From contig JAUROO010000151.1 of assembly GCA_030829765.1 (NCBI GenBank), positions 1 to 23,354 on the forward strand: DNA of 23,354 bases. The letters run 5' to 3'. Position 1 is the stretch's first letter. Each line of letters starts with the position of its first letter. A program made the position numbers and the translations under genes. The notes under the pieces are model-generated. The model saw only the letters and a program-made list of their open reading frames with translations, was not told the origin of the DNA and did not search any database. The stretch comes from Miltoncostaeales bacterium. GTDB lineage: Bacteria; Actinomycetota; Thermoleophilia; Miltoncostaeales; Miltoncostaeaceae. Shown piece after piece: positions 6,964-12,832 of this stretch.

Positions 6964-8712
6964 CTGCGCACGCTTCTGAGGCTGCTCACTTTTCTCCGGC
7001 CCTACAGGTGGTCGGTGGCCATCACGGCCATCTCGGCCCTGGGGCTGATGGCCTGCACGATCACCCTGCCATACCTCACCCGGCGCGTGATCGACGACGT
7101 CCTCAACGGGCGGCAGCAGGACGCCCTGCTGCCGCTGGTGATCATCGTGATCGTGATCGGCGTGATCCGCGCGCTGTTCGCCGTCATCCGCCGGATCCTC
7201 GCCGGCCACGTGAGCCTGTCGGTGGAGTTCGACCTGAGGGACAGGGTGTTCGCGCACCTGCAACGGCTCTCGTTCGGATACTTCGACCGCATGCCGGTGG
7301 GCCAGTTGATGTCGCGTGCCACCAGCGACCTGCAGACGGTGCGGTTCTTCCTGGGGTACGGCCTGATCTTCCTGTTCATGCACGCCTTCACCCTGGTGTT
7401 CGTGACGGTGGTGCTGCTGTTCATCAACGTGCCGCTCACCGTGCTGGCGCTGCTCATGGGGCCGGCGCTGGTACTGGTGGCCGCGCGGGCGAGCAAGCGC
7501 TCGCACCCGGTGCTGGTGGACGTGCAGCAGAAAGTGGGCGAGGTGACCCAGACGGCCGAGGAGAGCATCGCCGGAATACGGGTGGTGAAGGCCTTCGGCC
7601 AGGAGGGCGCGCAGTCCGACCGGTTCGGAATGCGCGCCGAGGCGGCATTCGACCGCAGTATCGACGCGGCCCGCCTGCAGAGCTTCTACACCTCGCTGAT
7701 GGGCTTCCTGCCCACGCTCGGGGTGGCCGTGGTGATCGCCGTGGGCGGCGTGATGACCATCAACGACGTCCTCACTCTCGGCGAGTTCGTGCAGTTCTAC
7801 CTGTACCTGGCCATCCTCACGTGGCCCTTCCGCTCCATCGGCATGCTGATCGGAAGCGCCCAGCGCGCAGCCGCGAGCGGCCAGCGGGTGTTCGAGGTCC
7901 TGGATGCCGAGCCGGACCTGGTCGAGGCCGCGCACCCCGTGCCGCTTCCCGACGGCGGCGGTCACGTGGTGATGACGGGCGTCACCTTCGGGTACGACCC
8001 CGACCGGCCCGTCCTCCGCGACCTCGACCTGCACATCGCCGCCGGCAGCACCATCGCGCTGATCGGCGCGACCGGCTCCGGGAAGAGCACCATCACGCAA
8101 CTCATCCCGCGCTTCTACGACCCCCAGGCGGGCCGCGTGATGGTGGACGGGGCGGACGTGCGCGACGTGTCGCTGCAGGAGATCCGCGCGGCCGTGGGCA
8201 TGGTGGGCCAGGACCCGTTCCTGTTCTCCGACACCGTCCGGGCGAACATCGCCTTCGGGTGCCCGGGCGCCGCTGACGACGAGGTGGAGCGCGCGGCCCG
8301 CATGGCCCAGGCCGACACCTTCATCCGCGCGCTGCCCGACGGCTACGACACCGTGGTGGGCGAGCGCGGGTTCACGCTGTCGGGCGGTCAGCGGCAGCGC
8401 ATCGCCATCGCGCGGGCCATCCTGATGGACCCCCGCATACTCGTGCTGGATGAGGCCACGGCATCGGTGGATGCCTCCACCGAGCGGGAGATCGCCCGCG
8501 CGCTTGCCGCGGTGATGCAGGGGCGCACCACCATCATCATCGCCCACCGGCTGTCGACCATCAGCCTGGCGGATGAGGTGGTACTGGTGGACGGTGGCCG
8601 CGTGGCGGCCCGTGGCGTGCATGCGGACCTCTATGCGCGCAGCGCCCTGTACCGCGAGATCCACGACCAGGGCCTGGCGCGCCCGGATGACCTCGTGGCG
8701 AGGGAGGCCTGA
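6964..8712 (+). CDS. ABC exporter half-transporter, first of a pair (MdlA/YheI/BmrC-like)
   Basis: This protein combines six transmembrane helices (about residues 15-290) with a nucleotide-binding domain. Walker A is GATGSGKST (about 368-376), followed by a Q-loop VGQDPF. The signature is LSGGQRQRIAIARA (about 472-485), Walker B is ILVLDEATASVD and the H-loop is AHRLSTI. It is a type IV ABC exporter subunit. It probably pairs with the overlapping downstream gene as a heterodimer for drugs, lipids or peptides; the substrate cannot be read from sequence. The start is unsure. Homology begins at LRTLLRLLTFLRPYRW, where the only start is CTG at 6964 with a weak GGGA upstream. In-frame alternatives are TTG 6919, ATG 6889, GTG 6868 and GTG near 7012. 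Its 5' end abuts or overlaps divergent ftcD, and TACAGT (6914-6919) is a possible -10. Confidence 0.9.
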   Translation: MRTLLRLLTFLRPYRWSVAITAISALGLMACTITLPYLTRRVIDDVLNGRQQDALLPLVIIVIVIGVIRALFAVIRRILAGHVSLSVEFDLRDRVFAHLQRLSFGYFDRMPVGQLMSRATSDLQTVRFFLGYGLIFLFMHAFTLVFVTVVLLFINVPLTVLALLMGPALVLVAARASKRSHPVLVDVQQKVGEVTQTAEESIAGIRVVKAFGQEGAQSDRFGMRAEAAFDRSIDAARLQSFYTSLMGFLPTLGVAVVIAVGGVMTINDVLTLGEFVQFYLYLAILTWPFRSIGMLIGSAQRAAASGQRVFEVLDAEPDLVEAAHPVPLPDGGGHVVMTGVTFGYDPDRPVLRDLDLHIAAGSTIALIGATGSGKSTITQLIPRFYDPQAGRVMVDGADVRDVSLQEIRAAVGMVGQDPFLFSDTVRANIAFGCPGAADDEVERAARMAQADTFIRALPDGYDTVVGERGFTLSGGQRQRIAIARAILMDPRILVLDEATASVDASTEREIARALAAVMQGRTTIIIAHRLSTISLADEVVLVDGGRVAARGVHADLYARSALYREIHDQGLARPDDLVAREA

Positions 8713-10529
8713 TGGGCACGCGCCCCGTGGGGCACGGACACGCGGGCGGCATGCTGGGACCGCTGGGCGAGGACGAGGAGCGGGTGGTGCGCCGGCCGCG
8801 GCGCAACATGCGGCGGCTGCTCCCCTACTTCCGGCCGTACCGATGGCGGGTGCTCGGCACGATCGCACTGATGCTGGTGGTGACCGGCGCGGCCCTGGCC
8901 ACGCCCGCCCTCGCGCAGGTGGCGATCGACGACGGCATCTCCGCGGGCAGCGTGCGGGCACTGATGGTGATCGTGGTGGTGTTCGTGGTGATCGGCGTTG
9001 CCGGTTGGATCGCCGGCTACTGGCAGGCGTACCTGTCGTCATGGGTGGGCAACCGCGTGCTGCTGGACCTGCGGCGGCAGGTGTTCCGGCACCTCATGCG
9101 CCTGGAGCTGGGGCACCACGAGCGCACGCCCACGGGGCGCAGCGTCAGCCGCCTGACCGCCGACATCGAGGCCGTGAACCAACTGGTGGTGGAGGGCGCG
9201 ACATCGCTGGTGATCAACGGGCTCACGCTGATCGGCGTGGTGATCATCCTGCTGGCCTACGACTGGAAGCTCGCGGTCGCGGCGTTCCTCATCTTCCCGC
9301 TTCTGGCCGTGGGCACATGGTGGTTCCGCGTGCGGGCCACGCGCGCGTACCGGCTCACCCGGGAGCGGGTGGCGGTGGTGCTGTCGGTGCTGCAGGAGAA
9401 CCTGTCCGGCATACGCGTGGTGCAGGCGCACGGCCGCGAGGAGGAGGCCCGGCGGCGCTTCCGCGAGGCCAACACGGAGTACCGGCGGGCCAACATGAGC
9501 ACGATCACCGTGAGCGGTGCGTACTTCCCGGGCGTGGAGCTGCTGGCCGCCCTCGGGACCGCGCTGATCCTGTGGTACGGCGGCAGCCGCGTGCTGGACG
9601 ACGACCTGAGCGTGGGCGTGATGGTGGCCTTCATCGGGTACCTGGCCTCGTTCTTCGACCCCATCCAGCAGCTCTCGCAGCTGTACAACACCTTCCAGTC
9701 GGCGATGGCCGCGCTGGAGAAGATCTTCGGGGTGCTGGAGACCGACCCGCGTATCTCCGACGCCCCCGGCGCGGTGGACCTGCCCGACGTGGCGGGGCGC
9801 ATCGACCTGGACGGGGTGTCGTTCGGCTACGGCCGGGAGTACGTGATCCGCGATGTGGACCTGCACGTGGACCCCGGCACCACGGTGGCGCTGGTGGGCG
9901 CGACCGGGGCGGGCAAGTCCACCCTGGCCAAGCTGATCGCCCGCCTCTACGACCCCGATGAGGGAGCGGTGCGCATCGACGGCATCGACCTGCGCGAGGT
10001 GCGCGAGGAATCCCTGCGCGCTGCCATGGGCATCGTGCCGCAGGAGGGGCACCTTTTCAGCGGCACCATCGCCGCGAACGTCCGGTTCGCCCACCCCCTG
10101 GCCACCGACGAGGACGTGCGGCGCGCGCTCGATGCCGTCGGCGCCCTGACGTTCGTGGACGACCTGCCGGACGGCATCGACACCGACGTGCAGGAGCGCG
10201 GCGCGCGGCTGTCGGCCGGGCAGCGGCAGCTGATCTGCTTCGCGCGGGCACTGGTGCCCGATCCCCGCCTGGTGGTGCTGGACGAGGCCACCTCGTCGAT
10301 CGACATCGCCACCGAGCGGCGCATCGAGGACGCCCTCGACCGGCTGCTCCAGGGCCGTACGGCGGTCATCATCGCCCACCGCCTGTCCACCATCCGGCGC
10401 GCCGATGTGATCGTGGTGGTGGAGGACGGGCGCATCGCCGAGACGGGCAGCCACGACGAGCTGATGCGGGCCGGGGGCAGGTACGCCGCCCTGTACGCCG
10501 ATTGGGAGCAGGCCGCGGGGGCGGGGTGA
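8712..10529 (+). CDS. ABC exporter half-transporter, second of a pair (MdlB/YheH/BmrD-like)
   Basis: A 605-residue exporter half with a charged N-terminal extension of about 35 residues (ends RRPRRNMRRLLPYFRPYRW). Six transmembrane helices follow (about 50-330), then a nucleotide-binding domain: Walker A GATGAGKSTLAKL (about 396-404), Q-loop PQEGHLFSG, signature LSAGQRQLICFARAL (about 499-513), Walker B LVVLDEATSSID and H-loop AHRLSTI. The LSAGQRQLI form is typical of MdlB/YheH subunits, which work with an LSGGQ partner, here the preceding gene. Both subunits keep the Walker B glutamate, so neither ATPase site is obviously dead. The ATG at 8712 overlaps the previous TGA by one base (TGATG), with GGGAGG at 8702-8707 as ribosome-binding site. 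Coupling and coexpression are strongly implied. Confidence 0.93.
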   Translation: MGTRPVGHGHAGGMLGPLGEDEERVVRRPRRNMRRLLPYFRPYRWRVLGTIALMLVVTGAALATPALAQVAIDDGISAGSVRALMVIVVVFVVIGVAGWIAGYWQAYLSSWVGNRVLLDLRRQVFRHLMRLELGHHERTPTGRSVSRLTADIEAVNQLVVEGATSLVINGLTLIGVVIILLAYDWKLAVAAFLIFPLLAVGTWWFRVRATRAYRLTRERVAVVLSVLQENLSGIRVVQAHGREEEARRRFREANTEYRRANMSTITVSGAYFPGVELLAALGTALILWYGGSRVLDDDLSVGVMVAFIGYLASFFDPIQQLSQLYNTFQSAMAALEKIFGVLETDPRISDAPGAVDLPDVAGRIDLDGVSFGYGREYVIRDVDLHVDPGTTVALVGATGAGKSTLAKLIARLYDPDEGAVRIDGIDLREVREESLRAAMGIVPQEGHLFSGTIAANVRFAHPLATDEDVRRALDAVGALTFVDDLPDGIDTDVQERGARLSAGQRQLICFARALVPDPRLVVLDEATSSIDIATERRIEDALDRLLQGRTAVIIAHRLSTIRRADVIVVVEDGRIAETGSHDELMRAGGRYAALYADWEQAAGAG

Positions 10530-10544
10530 CCACCGAGGCCCCCT

Positions 10545-10559
10545 GCCCCGGACCGGGGC
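10545..10559 (+). terminator. Possible terminator after the ABC exporter genes
   Basis: GCCCC-GGACC-GGGGC forms a compact G/C hairpin followed by TTT, 15 bases after the stop of the second ABC gene and before tRNA-Gln. The T-run is only three bases, so it is a weak call. Confidence 0.4.
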
Positions 10560-10561
10560 TT

Positions 10562-10570
10562 TGCTACGGT
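10562..10570 (+). promoter_or_regulatory. Possible extended -10 promoter of tRNA-Gln
   Basis: TGC followed by TACGGT (10565-10570) forms an extended -10 (TGnTAnnnT) 20 bases before the mature tRNA-Gln start. No -35 is seen. The same TGC-TAnGGT arrangement stands before topB. Confidence 0.35.
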
Positions 10571-10590
10571 CCCCGGCGGCCGTGAGGCGA

Positions 10591-10662
10591 TGGGGGATCG
10601 TCTAGCTGGTAGGACACTGGGTTCTGGTCCCAGGAGCGGGGGTTCGAGTCCTCCTCCCCCAG
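10591..10662 (+). tRNA. tRNA-Gln, anticodon CTG
   Basis: A 72-nt cloverleaf. The acceptor stem TGGGGGA pairs with TCCCCCA (10655-10661), with discriminator G10662. The anticodon stem CTGGG/CCCAG has loop TTCTGGT with anticodon CTG at 10624-10626, reading CAG codons. The T-arm is GGGGG-TTCGAGT-CCTCC with one G-T wobble. The CCA end is not encoded (TCA follows). The U1-A72 pair, weak for tRNA-Gln, is typical. It decodes the commonest Gln codon in this GC-rich genome. Confidence 0.96.
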
Positions 10663-10666
10663 TCAC

Positions 10667-10695
10667 TTCACGACCGGCGCGCCATTCGCAATAAT
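10667..10695 (+). promoter_or_regulatory. Promoter of tRNA-Glu
   Basis: TTCACG (10667-10672), a 17-base spacer and AATAAT (10690-10695) resemble a sigma-70-type promoter (four of six and five of six matches). This places the transcription start near 10702, about 36 bases before the tRNA. It is one of the few A/T-rich patches of the window, which supports the call. The tRNA could also be read through from tRNA-Gln. Confidence 0.5.
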
Positions 10696-10737
10696 GGTCG
10701 CCAGAAGGGCCCATGCAGTACCCCGGCAGGACCTCGT

Positions 10738-10810
10738 GGCGCATTCGTCTAGGGGCCTAGGACGCCGCCCTCTCACGGCGGTAACACGGGTTCAAATCCC
10801 GTATGCGCTA
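10738..10810 (+). tRNA. tRNA-Glu, anticodon CTC
   Basis: A 73-nt cloverleaf. The acceptor stem GGCGCAT pairs with ATGCGCT (10803-10809; one G-T pair at the end), with discriminator A10810. The anticodon stem CCGCC/GGCGG has loop CTCTCAC with anticodon CTC reading GAG. The T-arm is ACGGG-TTCAAAT-CCCGT. No CCA is encoded. The terminator hairpin begins eight bases after the tRNA. The CTC anticodon has C34, so this isoacceptor is not a substrate of the MnmA encoded in this window. Confidence 0.96.
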
Positions 10811-10817
10811 CCTCACC

Positions 10818-10845
10818 ACTGACGCGGCCCTCCGGCCGCGTCAGT
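10818..10845. terminator. Strong hairpin terminator, shared by tRNA-Glu and the convergent hydrolase gene
   Basis: A 12-bp perfect stem (ACTGACGCGGCC / GGCCGCGTCAGT) with a CTCC loop, followed on the plus strand by CGTTT. It sits directly after tRNA-Glu. On the minus strand its base contains the TGA stop (10843-10841) of the alpha/beta hydrolase, so it can stop transcription from both sides. Confidence 0.8.
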
Positions 10846-11632
10846 CGTTTGAGGAACCCTCCGCCACCAGGGCGCGGATGGCCGCGGCGGTTCCGTCGGG
10901 GTCCTCGCGCAGGTAGAAGTGCCCGCCCAGTTCCACGGGCCGGATATCCAGCGCCGCGCCGTAGGCCTGCCCGACCGCCGGTGACAGCATCCACCGTGAC
11001 GCCAGGGCCACGGGGCGCCCGCCGCGTGCCGCGAGTCGCTCGAGGGCGTGGTCCATGTCCCACTCCATGAGGGCCGAGAGCATCGCGATGCCCTCACCGG
11101 CCGGCATGGCCGACATCTCACCCGCCACCCGCGTGGTGAGCGCCGGGTCGGTGGCCGGCGCGGCCGACCGCTCGCACAGCGCGCGGACCTCGCGCGGGAA
11201 GTCCTGCCGGAAGGGCGCGAGCACGCGCGCGCGCGCCGCAGCGTCCTGGCGCGGGTACAGGTGCATGAAGGTGAGGCCATCGAGGGCGACGAGCCGGCCT
11301 CCGGCGCCCGCGAGCGCGGCCTCCACGGCCACCGCCGCGCCCATCGAATGCCCGACCAGCGCGGCGTCGTGCAGCCCCGCGGCGTCCGTGACGGCAGCCA
11401 CCAGCCCGCCCAGGGCAGCCATGGACCACTCCCGCTGCCATGCGCGGGAGTCGCCGTGCCACGGCAGGTCGAGCGCCAGCACCCGGTGATCGCGCCGGAG
11501 ATCGCGTGCAATGGAGTCGAAGTCGGCGCGCCTGCACGCCCAGCCGTGTACCAGCACGATGCCCGGGCCCTCGCCACCCACGTCGAACGCCACGCGCACG
11601 CCGGGCAGATCGCGGTGGAGGGTGCGGACCAT
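10841..11632 (-). CDS. Alpha/beta-fold hydrolase
   Basis: This 263-residue protein has the alpha/beta hydrolase layout. The oxyanion segment VLVHGWACRRADFD lies near residues 27-40. The strand and acidic block HRVLALDLPWHGDS are followed by the nucleophile elbow LVGHSMGAAVAVE (Ser about 94). A lid-like helical region rich in Arg and Met comes next, then a C-terminal ELGGHFYLRED with the likely catalytic His. Substrate cannot be told; it may be an esterase, lactonase, C-C hydrolase or haloperoxidase-like protein. The ATG at 11632 starts MVRTLHRDLPGVRVAFDVGG, a typical N-terminus, with GGGAG eight bases upstream. The frame stays open into the divergent pfkA gene but that part is not protein-like. 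It is convergent with tRNA-Glu and shares its terminator. Confidence 0.85.
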   Translation of the reverse strand: MVRTLHRDLPGVRVAFDVGGEGPGIVLVHGWACRRADFDSIARDLRRDHRVLALDLPWHGDSRAWQREWSMAALGGLVAAVTDAAGLHDAALVGHSMGAAVAVEAALAGAGGRLVALDGLTFMHLYPRQDAAARARVLAPFRQDFPREVRALCERSAAPATDPALTTRVAGEMSAMPAGEGIAMLSALMEWDMDHALERLAARGGRPVALASRWMLSPAVGQAYGAALDIRPVELGGHFYLREDPDGTAAAIRALVAEGSSND

Positions 11633-11662
11633 AAGGCATGCTCCCAGATGCGAGCCGCCCGG

Positions 11663-11692
11663 TTGTGCGACGGCGCCGGGGCGCGGTAGCGT
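11663..11692 (+). promoter_or_regulatory. Promoter for leaderless pfkA mRNA
   Basis: TTGTGC (11663-11668), an 18-base spacer, TAGCGT (11687-11692), six bases and then the pfkA ATG at 11699. There is no Shine-Dalgarno between, so the message is probably leaderless. The TAGCGTCGG string and the six-base gap are identical to those before mnmA. Confidence 0.6.
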
Positions 11693-11698
11693 CGGTCC

Positions 11699-12727
11699 AT
11701 GCGCGTGGGCATCCTGACCGGCGGGGGCGACTGCCCGGGCCTGAACGCGGTCATCCGGGCCGTGGTGAAGGTGGGCGCGCGGCGCCACGGGCACGAGCAC
11801 GTGGGGATCCTGCGGGGGTGGCGCGGCCTGCTGGAAGCCGACGCGGTGCCGCTGTCCGCGCGCGATGTGAGCGGCGTGCTCGCACGCGGGGGCACCATGC
11901 TCAAGAGCTCCCGCACCAATCCATTCCGGGACGCGGATGCAACCCGCACCGCGCTCGATGGCTTCACCCGCCTGGGCCTCGACGCCCTCGTGGCGATCGG
12001 CGGCGAGGACACCCTGGGGGCCGCGAGCCGCCTGCACTCCGAGCACGGCGTGCCCGTGGTGGGCGTTCCCAAGACGATCGACAACGACCTGTCGGGTACC
12101 GACGTGACGTTCGGCTTCGACACGGCCGTGCAGATCGCCACCGATGCCATCGACCGCCTGCACACCACCGCGGAGAGCCACGACCGCGTGATGGTGGTGG
12201 AGGTGATGGGGCGCCACGCGGGCTGGATCGCCCTGTACTCCGGCCTCGCGGGCGGCGCCGATTACATCCTGATCCCCGAGCAGGCGCCCGACATCGACGG
12301 CCTGCTGTCATCGATCGGCTCGCGCCACGAGCGCGGCCTCGACTACTCCATCGTGGTGGTGAGCGAGGGCGTGGACCTGGGCGACGAGGGGGCCCGGGGC
12401 GAGCGCGACGAGTTCGGCCATGCGCGGCTGGCCCAGCAGGGCGTGGGCGACCGGCTGGGGGTGATCGTGCGTGAGGCCACCGGATACGACACGCGCGTGA
12501 CCGTGCTGGGCCACGTGCAGCGCGGCGGCACCCCCACGGCGCGCGACCGCGTGCTGGCCACGCGGTTCGGGACCCGGGCCGCCGACATGGTGGCCGAGGG
12601 CCTGTTCGGGCGCATGGCCGCCCTGCACGGCGACACGGTGACCGACGTGCCGCTTCAGGAGGCGGTGGGAACGCTGAAGACCGTTCCGCCCGCCTACTAC
12701 AGCCTGGCGACGCCCTTCTTCGGGTAG
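11699..12727 (+). CDS. pfkA: 6-phosphofructokinase, predicted pyrophosphate-dependent
   Basis: This 342-residue group A phosphofructokinase converts fructose-6-phosphate to fructose-1,6-bisphosphate in glycolysis. Motifs are GILTGGGDCPGLNAVIR (4-20), the phosphodonor loop GGEDTLGAA (101-109), PKTIDNDLSGTD (124-135) with the catalytic TIDND, MGRHAGW (170-176) and GHVQRGGTPTARDR near 277. ATP enzymes have Gly at position 104 (GGDGS or GGEGT). Asp104 here together with Lys125 is the combination known for PPi-dependent actinobacterial enzymes such as that of Amycolatopsis methanolica, so PPi is the likely donor and the reaction is reversible. The ATG at 11699 lacks a Shine-Dalgarno and has a -10 box six bases upstream. 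It is divergent from the hydrolase gene. Confidence 0.94.
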   Translation: MRVGILTGGGDCPGLNAVIRAVVKVGARRHGHEHVGILRGWRGLLEADAVPLSARDVSGVLARGGTMLKSSRTNPFRDADATRTALDGFTRLGLDALVAIGGEDTLGAASRLHSEHGVPVVGVPKTIDNDLSGTDVTFGFDTAVQIATDAIDRLHTTAESHDRVMVVEVMGRHAGWIALYSGLAGGADYILIPEQAPDIDGLLSSIGSRHERGLDYSIVVVSEGVDLGDEGARGERDEFGHARLAQQGVGDRLGVIVREATGYDTRVTVLGHVQRGGTPTARDRVLATRFGTRAADMVAEGLFGRMAALHGDTVTDVPLQEAVGTLKTVPPAYYSLATPFFG

Positions 12728-12741
12728 CCGGACGGCCGGAT

Positions 12742-12758
12742 CGCCCCCGTAGGGGGCG
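12742..12758 (+). terminator. Hairpin after pfkA
   Basis: CGCCCCC-GTA-GGGGGCG is a perfect seven-base-pair stem with a three-base loop, 14 bases after the pfkA stop. No T-run follows, as is common for actinobacterial terminators, so function is likely but not certain. The rest of the gap to topB holds only the topB promoter. Confidence 0.5.
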
Positions 12759-12814
12759 CCCCCGGGGAGGCCCGGAATACGTGCCACACCGCGTGATTCC
12801 GGTGCGGGGGGCGG

Positions 12815-12823
12815 TGCTATGGT
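12815..12823 (+). promoter_or_regulatory. Extended -10 promoter for leaderless topB mRNA
   Basis: TGC-TATGGT (12815-12823) is an extended -10 box ending nine bases before the GTG at 12833. The start point would fall at or within a few bases of that GTG, and the short intervening GCCCGCCCC has no Shine-Dalgarno. No -35 is seen. Confidence 0.5.
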
Positions 12824-12832
12824 GCCCGCCCC

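Noticed and set aside
5685..8276. Very long plus-strand open frame (863 codons) across hisS upstream genes and the first ABC gene.
   Set aside because: It crosses genes on both strands and gives low-complexity Arg/Pro/Ala protein, a typical GC-rich shadow frame.
6943..9042. Long minus-strand open frame (699 codons) opposite the ABC genes.
   Set aside because: His/Gln/Arg-rich translation without domains; the plus strand encodes complete ABC exporters with all motifs.
11633..12217. N-terminal extension of the alpha/beta hydrolase frame into pfkA.
   Set aside because: The extension is antisense to pfkA and not hydrolase-like; the family-like protein begins at the ATG at 11632 with a Shine-Dalgarno.
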